This document shows, piece by piece, positions 1-11,184 of a stretch of 64,000 nt of DNA. Under the pieces are notes generated by a model. That model saw only the letters and a list, made by a program, of their open reading frames with translations, did no database searches and had not been told where the DNA came from. Origin of the DNA: Salvator merianae (taxonomy: Eukaryota; Chordata; Lepidosauria; Squamata; Teiidae); the NCBI GenBank assembly GCA_003586115.2, contig QVOM02000042.1:77047636-77111635 (forward strand), read 5' to 3'. Numbering within the stretch: position 1 is the stretch's first letter; each line of letters begins with the position of its first letter. The translations under genes were made by a program, and so were the position numbers.

Positions 1-129
1 CCCTGGAGGTCACCGGCCTTGGGGACAAGACCCACTACCACAAGCCAGAACAAACACCTTCCTTTTGCGCTTTTAGCCTCCTAAGAATCCCCACCATTAT
101 CCCTCAGCAGCAATTAACTTCTCCAACTC

Positions 130-1010
130 CAGCGAGGGTCAGCTGTTAACGATGCTGCTCAGAGCCCTCGAAAGCCCTTCCGTTCGTCTTCTAGCGTTGC
201 GCAATCCGTCGCGGCCCCCAGGCCGACGGAGCCAACTGTCACGGCGTTTCCAAGGGCGAAAAAGCGCAGAGAAGGCTGAAAAGGAACTGCCTCTCCAAGG
301 CTGCCCGACTAGCCACCGCTCCCCTCCTTCATCCCCACAAACTTTTCCCCGAAAGCTCCCCGACCAGCGAGCTCGCACGCACCCGACGCCAGTGGCCACG
401 CTCTTGACTGAACGGAGTGCCCGCCGGGAAAGTCGCCCCGCCGCCGCCGCCTCCCCTCAGACAGGTATACCTCTTCCTCCTGCAGGTTAGGCTCGGGCGG
501 GCTGTGCTCCTGCTCGCTTTTGGCGCTGTTCATGATCTCCTTCTCCGCCGGTGCCGGCCGCCCTCGACGCCTCGCCTCTCCCCTCCGCAGCGCGTCTGGG
601 CTGCTGAGGTGGTCGCAGCAGGCACGCGGCGGCGCTGGGCGCGCCAAGGAGACGCTCGACGAGGGAAGCGGAGCGAAGGGAAGCAGCGGGGCTCTCGCCC
701 TTGCCACCACCAGCTGCTTCAGCAGCATGCAGGGCCAGGGGCTGCGCGTGGAATAGCGCCGGAGCCAGAGGAGCGCGCCTGCTGTTTGTTGCCTTGCAAG
801 GAGAATCCAAGCTTCGCCGGGCGCCACCGCCGCGCCTTGCTCTGGTTGGACTGGAGAAGACGACTCCCTCCTCCCTCCCTCGCCTGGCTGGCGCGCGCCT
901 ACTAGGCAGGAATGGGGCGGGAGGGAGGAAGGGGGAAAGGAGGACTCCCCCGAGAAGCCCGCTGGCCTCCGCAGCACGTGAAGAGGGGCGGGTCAGGCAG
1001 CAGACCTCAA
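130..1010 (-). promoter_or_regulatory. CpG-rich promoter island of RBPMS
   Basis: This stretch is far richer in G+C and in CpG than the flanking AT-rich DNA, and the RBPMS start codon sits in its middle. It should hold the 5' UTR and transcription start on the minus strand, upstream of 533. Several overlapping open frames exist on both strands, as expected by chance in GC-rich DNA lacking stop codons. No TATA box position is compelling, and the exact start site cannot be read from sequence. Confidence 0.75.
471..533 (-). CDS. RBPMS: RBPMS first coding exon (partial gene)
   Basis: RBPMS is an RRM-family RNA-binding protein that acts as a homodimer in splicing and mRNA regulation, notably in smooth muscle. 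Reading the minus strand from the ATG at 533-531 gives 21 codons, beginning MNSAKSEQEH and ending NLQEEE. Human RBPMS likewise begins MNN and ends this exon with NLQEEE just before the RRM. The exon ends in phase 0 at a GTATAC donor (470-465). The RRM and all later exons lie beyond the left edge. The frame is open upstream of this ATG to about 977, but the start is set by homology and the upstream part is read as GC-rich 5' UTR. RBPMS2 has a different N-terminus (from memory), so RBPMS is preferred. Confidence 0.88.
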
Positions 1011-1673
1011 AGCTCTGAAAATAAAGGAAGGAGGAGCTTCGGGTGGTGATACTCGGAGGCCCAACACTCTAGGGGAACGTGTTGTTGTTAGTAGGGAGTG
1101 CTGTACTTTTCGTGGCCGGCCGCGGCTCAGTCTTTTCCTGACTGTAAACGATGCGCCTTTCACAAGGTCTACATGTGCAAAGGCAGTTATGTTGCTGGAA
1201 TGGCCCCAGGAGGAGAAGAAACGACTGTTGCCACTCAAGAAGTATCCTGGACTTTCTGCTACTGGGCACAAAATGCTAAAACAGATGCACATCATAGGTT
1301 ATGTTTTTCAGGCTTTCTGCATCTCCAGATTGGCGGGAAGCTACACCTCCGGGATGCTGTTATGGTGCTCCAGCCACAGCTTTTGTTGTGGGGAAGGTGG
1401 CGAACCTTCCCGCTACCGGCGTGTTTTATCTTTAGGTGTCATTGTCCTGCTGCCGCTTGGTAAATGAGTCTAGGTGTTAGGAATTGCGGTAGGTAATCCA
1501 ATAAGCCTCATGATAGGCTATGATGGCTCCTGATTCGTTATCTCATTCATTCAAGATAGCTTTATTGGTGTGCTGAGAGCCAAATTTAACACTTGCACGG
1601 ACCTTGGAAGGGCTTCACGCCAGAGATGGCCAAAGAGTTGTTGGCACTGTGTGTAGAATAAGGTCTCTGCATT
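1011..1673. other. Intergenic, no gene recognised
   Basis: This is upstream flank of RBPMS. Open frames here are short and unsupported by homology. The part after about 1548 (ending at the SINE insertion) looks like older repeat-derived DNA, but I cannot name it. Confidence 0.4.
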
Positions 1674-1684
1674 CCTGACAAGCT

Positions 1685-1881
1685 GTTATGTTGTTGTTGG
1701 GTACCACCCAGCTGTGACTGACTTTTTGCTGACTGCATGGGCACCTCTGTGCAGCTTTCCTGGCAGAGACAGAGGAGAGGTTTACCATAACCATTGCTTA
1801 CTTCTGGGGAGAGGCCGGGGGTCGAACCAGCGACCCTCTGATTTCTAGGCTGTTTGCTCTACCATTGAGCTACAGCCACTC
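1685..1881 (-). mobile_element. tRNA-derived SINE with 11-bp target duplication
   Basis: On the minus strand the element begins with a tRNA-like head. It has a box A (TAGCTCAATGG, within 1861-1872) and a box B (GGTTCGACCCC, 1818-1828), as needed for RNA polymerase III. The body follows and the element ends in a CAACAACAAC-like tail near 1685-1700. It is flanked by perfect 11-bp direct repeats CCTGACAAGCT (1674-1684 and 1882-1892), a hallmark of LINE-mediated retroposition. It is not a functional tRNA gene because the body and tail continue beyond the tRNA part. Confidence 0.85.
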
Positions 1882-1960
1882 CCTGACAAGCTATTTAGAG
1901 GGGCAGAACGGCGCCTTGCAATGTGCTGTAATTGTACAATAGTGCTCCAGCATAGACATT

Positions 1961-2664
1961 GGGCCTGTTCGCACTTGTAACTACCAAGCATCAAGGATGT
2001 TTGCTAGACAAGTGCGTTCGCACCAGATGACGGCCGTAACGACCGGCAGTGGACCTCATCCGCTGCCGATCGTTACTACCGCCGGACAAGGTAAAAGGTG
2101 TCTGAAACCTCACCTGAAGCTCAAAGTGAGGTCTTCAGGTGAAGCTTCAGGTGAGGCTTCGTTTGCACCTACCTTGTCCATGGTGGCGGCCATTCTGGGA
2201 GGGCCCAATCGCGGCGCTGCGCGATTGTGTCAACGCCGTGCGCACCGCACCGGCCTCCTGGTCTCCATGGCAGTGGCCTGACGCTTGTAGGCCACTGCCG
2301 TGCCGACCGCCGTTCGCGACTGCAATCGGGCACCGAAACACTGGACAGGGCACAGCGCAGCCCCAGCTGGCGTCCCAGGCCCGATCACGGTGACGTGGAC
2401 TCAACTGGGGCCCGCGTGAAGGGGTAGGCCCCATTGTTCACTGCGCGTGCGCATGCACACACGTGGAGCTGCTGCGGTTGCCATGGCAGTGGCTGGCCAC
2501 TTGCTGGCCACTGTCATGGCGAGCATCAGGGATGGATAATGGCATTTGCACTGGCGAACGCCATTGTCCAGCCTCAGGTATGTTTTCAGGCCCGACGATG
2601 GGGTCTGTTCCATGCTAGAATGGGCTAATTAGCCCATTCTAGTGTGGAAAGTGTGAACAGGCCC
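1961..2664. mobile_element. Non-autonomous TIR element, GGGCCTGTTC family, copy 1
   Basis: The ends are inverted repeats: GGGCCTGTTCGCACTT on the left, and GGGCCTGTTCACACTT when the right end is reverse-complemented. ATT flanks both sides (1958-1960 and 2665-2667), a 3-bp target duplication like those of PIF/Harbinger transposons. The 704-bp interior is GC-rich and holds a hairpin near 2609-2645 but no transposase. A second copy is at 3769-4259. Confidence 0.75.
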
Positions 2665-2667
2665 ATT

Positions 2668-3470
2668 TTGCCAGCTGCTGTATTTCTTTTAGGAGAGTAT
2701 ACTTCACCCTGATCTGCAAAAAGCTCCATGATCTACATTTTTTGTTTACCAGAATATTAGTTAGGAAAAAACAGTCTTTTTAATTTGTTGCCAGTTTACC
2801 ATTATGATAAGGCACCTTGCACAAATACACACACATTAAGTGAGGAGAGAAGTTAGCATCCCTCATTACATAGTGCAGGACTGATCTCATGACCAGGAAG
2901 TGTCCTTATTAGACTTTCTCTAATCAACACCACACAGTGCTTTCTTCCATAATATATATATACATGCACTTATATATATGAGTATATGTATATGCCACAC
3001 ACTATATTTGTTGCCACTGTCAAAATTGATGAGGTTTTTGATCCAGAATATTTAACCTGCTGGGTTACAAGCTAACCATTATCACTACATGTAGCTTAGG
3101 GCAAGATACTAGCTACATACAAATGCAAAGAAGTGTCATTAAACCCTGATAACCAGATATAAACAAATCCAGCTGGGGGACGAATCACATTCCACTAATG
3201 TAGCAGACAGACTGAGAGGGAATACTTAACTATGGCTGCATCTAAACACAGGAGTTTGGGCACCTCTGGGTCTGCTGAAGTTGAGGAAGTCAAATTGGGG
3301 CAGAACAGGGCAGAAGTGGGGCATGCCCAAATATCAAGAAAGGGTATTGATGGAGAAGATGCCCTTAGTTTTCCGCATGTAGCATTGACCTGAGGACATC
3401 TCAAAAAAGTGAAATTCCACTTGCCCTGCAGGAAGTGTCTATTGTCCTCCAGGGTTCTTATTTCTGGGCT
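2668..3470. other. Intergenic, AT-rich, with short AT repeats
   Basis: No gene is seen. A run of alternating A and T occupies about 2946-2996, and the remainder is unremarkable non-coding DNA. Confidence 0.4.
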
Positions 3471-3476
3471 GCTACT

Positions 3477-3656
3477 GGCCCTTTCTGCACTTGGCCTTAT
3501 TGTGGATTATGTCCCAGAATAGGGACCTGCTATCCACATGCTAGTGCAAACTATGAAAGGTCTTGCCCAGGGCCTACCATAGTCTGCACTAGCATGCAGA
3601 TGTCAGGTCCCTATTCTGAGATATAATCCACAATAAGGCCAAGTACAGAAAGGGCC
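3477..3656. mobile_element. Palindromic MITE with ACT target duplication
   Basis: This 180-bp element is almost one hairpin: arms of about 80-85 bp pair with few mismatches around a short loop. Both ends read GGCCCTTTCTG on opposite strands. The triplet ACT flanks both sides (3474-3476 and 3657-3659). Fold-back structure, terminal repeats and a 3-bp duplication fit a Harbinger-like MITE. It has no coding capacity. Confidence 0.82.
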
Positions 3657-3768
3657 ACTGTTATTCTTCTGTCTTCATCTGAGGCATGTTTGGTTCAGAA
3701 AGCCAACCAGCCAATTCATGTCCTATACTTTTGACAGCTAGAGTATCCTCGAATGAAATGCTAATACA

Positions 3769-4259
3769 GGGCCTGTTCACATTTAGTGAGAGGAACATTC
3801 CAGGACGTTCACTGGAACGGAGCATTCATACCTGCAAACACACCTACTGAAGCCCACCTGATGCTCACCTGAAGCCTATCAGCTGCGGTCAACTAAATTG
3901 TAGTCTCCAAGCTGACTTGCGTGATCAGGTGTGGATCAGGAAAGGTGCGGTTGCACCACTTCCTGGTGTGGAATGGCAGCGGGCCGGGGACTGTGTGGCC
4001 GCACAGGGGCCATAAGACAGTTAGGACCCAGGTTTGGACTTTGGGGTCTGGACCCTGGTGGCCAAGTCCTGACCCAGCTCCTCTAGGTCTGGAACCAACT
4101 ACCTAACTAGTGCATTCCCATTTGCACTGCTGCCCCTGCTGGTCAGCTCGCGAACTGATCCAGTGCTGACAAGTGTGAACACTCCTCATCGTACCTGATT
4201 CTGGTGGGCCCAAACCCTGCTAATTAGAACGTTATACTATCCTAAGTGCAAACAGGCCC
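3769..4259. mobile_element. Non-autonomous TIR element, GGGCCTGTTC family, copy 2
   Basis: The left end GGGCCTGTTCACATTTAG and the reverse-complemented right end GGGCCTGTTTGCACTTAG match the copy at 1961-2664. The flanking triplets are ACA and ACT, a target duplication with one mismatch. The interior is shorter (491 bp) and non-coding. Confidence 0.7.
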
Positions 4260-5130
4260 ACTGTGTGCAATTTGAAAATATACCAATTTGAGTGATAACT
4301 GTGCACTGGTCCACTCTGAACAGCAGCTGCCCCACTGTAACTCTGCATGGGTATTGTCAACTCATGCAGAAGCACAAGAGTGGGCTCCTCTGACGCCAAG
4401 TATTCTTTAATTCATGTATATGCTAAATACAAACATTTCCGGGTGCAAGAAATAAATGTGTTTCTGATTTCAATTCAGGAAAAAGCATGCTTTGAACTTT
4501 AAACAACACTGATCAAACCACACCTATCAGCTTATATACAGGATTTTTCATATTAATTTCATTATGTTTCTAAAAGCACAAATGAGTGACGCCACTGGTT
4601 TATATCGTCCAACAGGCTTCAGATCTAGGTTAGCTTGATGCTAAGGCTGATCAATGTAATTCCTGCCTTTGACACTAAAAATAAATCTAATGATCAGAAA
4701 GGATTTATAAAGGTTCTTCATTTTGAAGGGACCCCTCTAAAGCACTGCTCACTGCTGACAGCACTGAACACAAGGGGTTCCTTTGAAGCCCTTGCAGGCT
4801 GTAGATTCAGTGGGTGTGAAAGAAGTCTGCGTCTTAATATATTTTGACTTTTCTTTTTAAAGCAGCAGTTAATGCTCAGGAGCCACATTCCAAGTGCAAT
4901 CAGTGGGGTATCTATGTTAATTTTAAATGAATATACACAGGATCCACAATTCTGTTGCATTATATGCTCTTCAGGCTCAAACTAGACAAGAAATGGGAAT
5001 TGCCTGCTGGAAACTCCCCACTTCTTTTTCTTTATAAAAAAAACCACCACAGGGGTTCTATAATCCAGATCAGGAGATTTTCATATGGAGAGTTAACTCT
5101 TTTCTTGCATAAAGTTTTTTTCTTTTTCAA
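4260..5130. other. Intergenic, no gene recognised
   Basis: I see only short unsupported open frames and AT-rich DNA. Confidence 0.4.
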
Positions 5131-5131
5131 A

Positions 5132-5348
5132 CTAGAATGGATTCCTGGTTACTACCTCCAGGTGGGAGAGACAGGCAGGATGTCTCTTAAGGGCCATCTG
5201 CAGGGAGTCAAGGGCAGGTGAAGGGGTTTGCCTTTGTCTTCTGCTTGAAAATGGCCAGAAGAAATTGATGGACGACTATGTGAGACAGGATGCTGGACTA
5301 GATGGGCTGCGGCCTGATCCAGCAGGGATCTTCTTATGTTCTTATGTA
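5132..5348 (+). mobile_element. CR1 LINE 3' end
   Basis: The stretch ends with the diagnostic CR1 3' block: GGATGCTGGACTAGATGGGC, then GATCCAGCAGGG, then TTCTTATG repeated in tandem (5333-5348). CR1 retrotransposons of sauropsids end in short octamer repeats of this kind. Only the 3' untranslated part is present, the usual 5'-truncated state. Confidence 0.85.
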
Positions 5349-5779
5349 AATGTACTGTACCCCATCCAAAGTTACTTCTCTTGAAGTGCACAGGGCCAGA
5401 TTCATGTAAGTTGTTAAGCCAGGCATATGGCACTGAGGGACAGAAGCTAGACATAACATGCAGGAGGGTTAAAAAAAAACCCATCTTCCTTTGTCGTGCA
5501 CCTAGTCAAACCTCGTGTGTACTTTGGGCAAAAAAGATGCTGCAACTTTCCAGCCTTGGGAATTCTAGTTGCAGTGAGTGAAAGAGCACAACAGGGACAC
5601 TGAGAATTCTTCCCATAACACATTGCTTCCACTGCAGTCAGCCAGAGACATTTTCAAGCAGCCAGTGATGGATATTAGTCACAAAATGATATTGCCACTC
5701 TGTCTAATTTAAAATCACTAAAATGGCTAGCACAAATGAAGAGTATTTTCCAGCTTGAAAAGTATTTAGATTAAGGAAA

Positions 5780-6230
5780 CAATTCACCCATGTATGTTTT
5801 GAATTATTTGATTCCATGGTGATGCTGGGGAGGTACCATCAGGTGCCGTACAATGAAAGATTGTGTGTTTGTGGCATGCCAGTGGTTGAAGATCTCCCCC
5901 ATATCCTGTTTGTTTGTCAGCTCTGTTCTGCAATTAGAACAACTTATCTGGGCCCCCATTTACAAAAGGTAAACCATTGGAATGTAGAAAGCAAACTGAC
6001 TTATTTTCTCCAGGAAGAAAACATTCAGATAACTTACAGGGTAGCCCTATTTTTTGCTAAGGCTGTCCGACTTAGGAAATCATTCATTGATTACAATGTG
6101 GCAAAGGGAAAGGGGAATGGGGATAGATAATTATGTTACTCTTCTTTTGAATTATGATTTTACACATGTTATGATTATATGTTTTTATTTGTAATTTTGA
6201 TATGGTCAAAAGACTAATCAATAAACTAAA
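5780..6230 (+). pseudogene. Non-LTR retrotransposon C-terminal remnant
   Basis: An open frame at 5816-6130 encodes a piece with CVCG followed about 18 residues later by HILFVC, a Cys/His knuckle of the sort found at the C-terminus of several LINE reverse transcriptases. The downstream motif ATGGTCAAAAGACTAATCA (about 6200-6222) recurs, inverted, at about 18749-18775 beside a related frame, so this is a dispersed family. The clade is undetermined. The copy is truncated and should be non-functional. Confidence 0.6.
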
Positions 6231-7373
6231 CTTACTGCTTCCACTGGATTTTATGAGAAAGGCCACCTTAAAAAACCCTGCAATGGTACCATGCTTCTTA
6301 AAGTTTGCCATTTTGCTCTTAGGACACTTAGGAAACAAATGCCTATTGCCACTATACTGCTTTTTTATAGTACTGTTGGTTCAAAAGATGATGAGGCAGA
6401 ACTGCAGCTATTTTAAACCAGGATGGGCAGGTTTTGTTGGTCAACACAGAACCAAAAGAGGGAGTACCACTGCTTCTCCTTTCCCCCCTCTATTGTTGCC
6501 ATCCTCTTTTCTTATTTTTGCTTCTTGCCAGGGAAGGAATAAATTGGTCTTGCCAGAGATTTGAGTGAAGCCTTTTGAAATTATCCCTAGGACCAGAAGT
6601 GAAGTGACTTGCCCATCTTGAGGTTCCTCATTGAGATCACTCCTAGATTATAATTTTTTTCTGACATGCAGCATAGTCATTCCCTGTAGCGGCAAATGAA
6701 TTGTTTTTCTTTAAAACTAAAGGATCCATCATACCATGACTTCATGCAAATTTCTTCTTTGGGGGAACAGAGAGCTTCACATACTGCTTGTTCTCTATTT
6801 ACTCAGTTGGCATGCGAATAAACCACATCACTTCTGCACAATTCCCTTCCATGTCTAAACTGCTGACCTACTCCTAAGTCATGCAAAAGTCTTATTGCTC
6901 TTTTGTTGATCAAAATATGTCATTTGTGTGCATATTGTACCTAAAAATGGCACAATAAGGGTGTAAGCAGGACCAACTGGAAATTGCAACAATAAAACAT
7001 TAATTAAAAAACAAAGTCATTAAATACATTCAACGATAATATATGGCAGTGTTTTAAAATGAAACAACAAAATAAAAAATCTGAAATCATTGAAAGCAGC
7101 TATGCATACAACCTATCCACCCATCAAATCAAATCAAAGGAAGATGTAGAGGAAGGAGAAAAGTCTTAGCAGCTTTGCAAATAGGAAGGGAACAGCAAAC
7201 TTTCCCCCCCCCCATGGTTTAATTTAAAGGGAAGCTGTAAATTCCATGCCCCTTGCCCTGCTGATTCAGCAAGGTTGGTATCCCTGATCTGGTGACACAG
7301 GATGAGGGAACCCTGAACTTTTTTCATCAGTCACTTGATAGCTGATTACTTAGCACAATATAGACAAGTGGAA
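6231..7373. other. Intergenic, no gene recognised
   Basis: Non-coding DNA with short homopolymer runs. A possible old repeat tail lies near 6985-7100, too degraded to classify. Confidence 0.35.
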
Positions 7374-7391
7374 GTGTGTGTGTGTGTGTGT
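7374..7391. repeat. (GT)n microsatellite
   Basis: About nine uninterrupted GT units are visible. Confidence 0.9.
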
Positions 7392-7402
7392 ATATAAGAT
7401 AG

Positions 7403-7570
7403 AGGCTGTTTTAACATGTAACCAAAAAAATGTCTCCAATGTGCCTTAGAGCTATGGCCCTCATGTTCTTATCCCATCTCTAATCCACTTTTTCTGGCCT
7501 AGAATGTTCATAAGAGGGGGGAGGGGCAGACTGAGGGGATTGTGAACGATCCCGCCGGAGCCAAATTTTA
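7403..7570 (+). mobile_element. Short MITE, AGAATGTTCATRAG family, degraded copy
   Basis: The body carries the block TCTAATCCACTTTTTCTGGC then AGAATGTTCATAAG, GGGGAGGGGCAGACTG and GTGAACGATCCC. It is shared with copies at 21805, 34061 and 59078. The terminal repeats are eroded here. Confidence 0.55.
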
Positions 7571-8109
7571 TCACAAATTCAGCCCATTGGTCTATCAAAT
7601 GTATACTCATGCAGTCAGACACTTACAAGTAAAAGTGAATTTGCAGTGACCTGTGTCATTCTAGATGTGTGAAGCATGCAGAGCAATGTCAGTTCACGTC
7701 CCATGTTTTGTTCCATTGCTGTGCCAGTCGTCATGTACATCATAGCAATAATAAACCAGAAAGATGTCACTTGTCCCCCTAAAAGTTCCACCTGTTCACG
7801 AATGATATGTGACAGACTGGCTGATAGAAAGTCAGCCAAATCATTCTTGGCTTATCTACTAAAGCCTATATTTCTATGGCTGCCCTCTTTTCCACCTCAA
7901 TACAGAGCTTTGCTATTGGTAGAGGAGTGTATGTACTCAGCTGTAGTCTTGTTATCAGGCATGTAATTGATCAGTTAATTGTTTTTGCATGTGGTTGAAT
8001 AGCTGCTTGTAGAAGGTAAGGTGCTTTCTAACCTTGTTGCTCTAAACTTGCTGTCAAGTCCGGCTGTGGGCTATCATGCGGGAAACTGATCAATCACTGT
8101 TTTCATCTA

Positions 8110-8170
8110 CAATGGGTCTTATGGCAAGTCTTCGGAGAGGGGCGGCATATAAATCCAATAAATAAATAAA
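8110..8170 (+). repeat. SINE/LINE 3' tail
   Basis: GGCGGCATATAAATCCAATA followed by AATAAATAAA is the common 3' tail of squamate SINEs and L2-like LINEs. No head region is recognisable upstream. Confidence 0.55.
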
Positions 8171-9150
8171 CACAAAGCATGAATTTTCCTGCCTTTTGTG
8201 ACCAACCAATCATGATGTTATACTTTCCTGCTAAAGAAGACAGTGTGCTTTCTGTTCACTTTAATTCCAGACAGCAGACTCATTCTGACTTCAAAGAAAA
8301 AAAAAAACATTCTCAGTGCTCATTTTCCTGCGTGACCAGCAATCTCAGGTTTCAAGCTGTTTGCGCAGATTCTATACCTGGATGAGAATGCACTGTTCAG
8401 AATTCCCAGCCCAAGGCCAGCACAATGCTACTTTTTACAATATGTCTGGAAAGGTCCTCAGAGGTGTTTTTATTTTACTGCATATGAATGCAGCCAGGGA
8501 GGGAAGAGCAAGAAGATGCAGAAGGCACTCAATGGCCATGCCAACCACCCCCTCCAGAACATAACCATCAAGCACTCACCTAACATAGCATGTAGCCCTT
8601 AGAAGCAAAAGTGCCTTGTATAAACCCATGAATCCCGGGGAACATATGCTATGGTATGAATACTGATTTCATTGAAATTTGAAATATTCACAATTTATAT
8701 GAATATTTGAAAAATATTTGAAAAAATTGAAATATTCATGTTTAAATCAAGATGAATATCGATTTCATGTAATTTTTGTCTTACAATTTCTGTTGAACGT
8801 TATGACCCAACCCAAGACCTTTGTGCGAACGGCGGCTAGAAACCTGGTCCCATCTTACCTATATAGTCTCATCTTATTGCACAGTAGGATCTGAGTTCGA
8901 TCTTGGCTTCATCACACTCATGTTCACTCAGTTCATTTTCTTTTTCTCCACATCTTTCAGTATTCCCTGGGCCCTTTTTTCCTCTCCACCCCTCCTGTCC
9001 TTCTCCTCCCTCTGCCATCTGTGACTGGATGCACTTCTGTCAGTCAATTTTTGCTTCTTCAGTTGAGGGAAAGGGCAGCCTCTTTTGACAGAGCCGCCTT
9101 TGGCTCATCCACAGACCGGACTTCCTTTTTGTTTGTGGTCCCCCTCTTGC
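8171..9150. other. Intergenic, no gene recognised
   Basis: AT-rich non-coding DNA, with a patch of repeated GAATATTT/AAATATTC words at about 8650-8770. Confidence 0.35.
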
Positions 9151-9390
9151 TCTCTTTGGCAATCTGTGCAGCTGCACACATATTCATAACCCAAATTTGA
9201 TGCATAAGCATGTCTCCTATAGGGGTGCACATCCTCAGCTGCTCTATCCCAGCTTCATTTCTTCTCCCTTCCCAAAGACACTGTCTTTGAAGCAAAATAA
9301 CTCCTGAGCACATATTCATGACCTTGATTGGATGGTTGTGCATGCAGCCCCCAGCACATTTGAAGGTGTAGAATTGCACACTTGCATAGA

Positions 9391-9421
9391 TCCCTCCCTC
9401 CCTCCCTCCCTCCCTCCCTCT
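9391..9421. repeat. (CCCT)n microsatellite
   Basis: An uninterrupted tetranucleotide array of about eight units. Confidence 0.9.
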
Positions 9422-9697
9422 CTTTTTCTTTTTGTTTGTTTAAATTCAAGATCTCTGGAGATGTGCAGTTCTCTGCCTTCAAATGTGCAAGGTGTGTGTC
9501 TGCATTTTCAGACAGGATATTAAGGGCAGGGCAAGGCAAAGGCAGCATTTGTTATGGTGTTCCCCCATCTTTTTTTCCCTTCTGCATTTATAGAGAGTGT
9601 CATCCTCTCCCATCTTCCCCCTTGCTCCAAGTGTCTAGCTTCCATCCCTTTTTTGTTGTTGTTTAAACCTGGGATTCCCAGAGACTGGCAATTAGAA

Positions 9698-10017
9698 CGT
9701 ATAAGAACATAAAAGGAGCCTTGCTGGATCAGGCCACGGCCCATCTAGCCCAGCATCCTGTCTCACACAGAGGCCCGCCAATTGCTTCTGGGCATTCTCA
9801 AGCAGAAGACAAAGGCAAAACCTTCACCTGCTCTCGACTGCCTGCAAATGGCCTTTAGAGGCATCCTGCCTGTCTCTCCAACCTGGGAATCCATTCTAGT
9901 AGCCATTAATACACCTGACCTCCATGAGTCTATCCAATCCTTTCTTAGAGCTATCCAGGCTGACTGCTGTCACCACCTCTTCCGGTAATGAATTCAATAC
10001 AACGATGACCCTCTGGG
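9698..10017 (-). mobile_element. CR1 LINE 3' end, first half (split by a hAT element)
   Basis: Read on the minus strand this is a CR1 3' region: ATAAGAACATAAAAGGAGCC at its boundary, then CTGGATCAGGCC and GCCCATCTAGCCCAGCATCC. The sequence is cut at 10017 by the hAT element and resumes at 10647. Confidence 0.82.
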
Positions 10018-10638
10018 TAGGGATGTGCACGAAGGCACTTTCCCCTTTTCGCTTCGCAGGAATGCGAAGCTCCTAGGCTTCATTTTCGCGCGAAAAAATA
10101 TCCGCGAAAATGAAGCCCTTCGTCTTCATGGCGAAGATTTTCGCCGCGACCGGAAGCAGAGAAATCAAGGCAAAGGTCTTCCCTTCTCCTGGATTTCTCC
10201 GCTTCTGATGGCGCTCACCTCTCTCTCATTCCCCCCCCCCTAGTCTGTCAGTGTGCACGTGCGACTGACAGACTAGGGGGAATGAGAGACAGCGATTGGA
10301 AACGTCAGAAAATCAATGCCGAATCTGATCGCTAAAGTTAAGTGCTGCCTGTCACAGAGGCAGCACTACTTTAGTGATCGGATTCGGCATTGATTTTCTG
10401 ACGTTTCCGATCGTTCTCCCTCTTTTAGGCTGTGTGAAGCTTCTAAGCTCCAATGCAAAGGAGCTTCTTGCGGCCAAAAAGAGGGAGCAAGCGGCAAATG
10501 GCGAAGGTCTCGAAGGTCGCCGGGACCTTCGCCATTCACATTCGCGAGCCCCTTTTGACTTTGGATTTCATGTGAAGATGGCGGAAACGCCATTTTCGCA
10601 CGAAATACGAAGTGCACGAAGCTTCGTGCACACCCCTA
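10018..10638. mobile_element. Non-autonomous hAT transposon nested in CR1
   Basis: The element begins TAGGGATGTGCACGAAG, and its right end reverse-complemented reads TAGGGGTGTGCACGAAG: terminal repeats of hAT type (YAGGG start). Perfect 8-bp duplications CCTCTGGG flank it (10010-10017 and 10639-10646), the length expected for hAT. The 621-bp interior has no transposase. It holds two nested hairpins: about 10229-10277 around GTCTGTCAGT/ACTGACAGAC, and about 10289-10413 with arms of roughly 45 bp. Confidence 0.9.
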
Positions 10639-10646
10639 CCTCTGGG

Positions 10647-10780
10647 TGAAAAAATACTTTCCCTTGTCAGTCCTAACTCTCCTACCCATCAGCTTCAGAG
10701 AGGGCCCCTAGTCCTAGTGTTGTGCGACAGAGAAAAGAACTTCTCTCTATCCACCTTATCCCTACTGTGCATGATTTTAT
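10647..10780 (-). mobile_element. CR1 LINE 3' region, second half
   Basis: This continues the minus-strand CR1 interrupted at 10017. After the repeated CCTCTGGG it carries the usual CR1 words, such as CTTCTCTCTATCCACC near the far end. Together the two halves form one older insertion. Confidence 0.75.
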
Positions 10781-11184
10781 AAACTGAAAATTTTATATAT
10801 GAAAATATACAATTATGCACCCTTAAATGTCGGGGGGGGTTTTTGCATTTCCAGCCAGGATATTGAGGGCAGGGGCAAGGACAAAGGCAACAATATTCTG
10901 ACTGGTAATACAGCACCGCCCACCGCGCATTTGAAAGTGCAGAATTACATCTCCCCTCCTCAGTATCCTAGCTGGAAATGCAGCTCTTCCCTGCATAGTT
11001 CAGAGTACAGACTTGCACATCTCCAGATAGCTCAGGTTTAACAAAAAAACAAAGCCCATGGGTGCGGGCAAGGCCGAAGTGGATAGCACTGTTCCACTTA
11101 ACATCCACAACTCCAGCACTGGTTGAAGGAGGGAAGGAAAACCCTCCCTTAGCCGACCCGTAAAAGTTCAGATACCACCTCCAA

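Noticed and set aside
309..977. 222-residue minus-strand open frame containing the RBPMS start
   Set aside because: The part upstream of 533 is Arg/Pro/Ala-rich low-complexity translation of a CpG island. Human RBPMS starts at the equivalent of the internal ATG, and the frame past 471 crosses the splice donor into the intron.
1814..1880. tRNA gene on the minus strand
   Set aside because: Box A and box B are present, but the sequence continues into a SINE body and is bounded by target duplications. It is a SINE head, not a tRNA gene.
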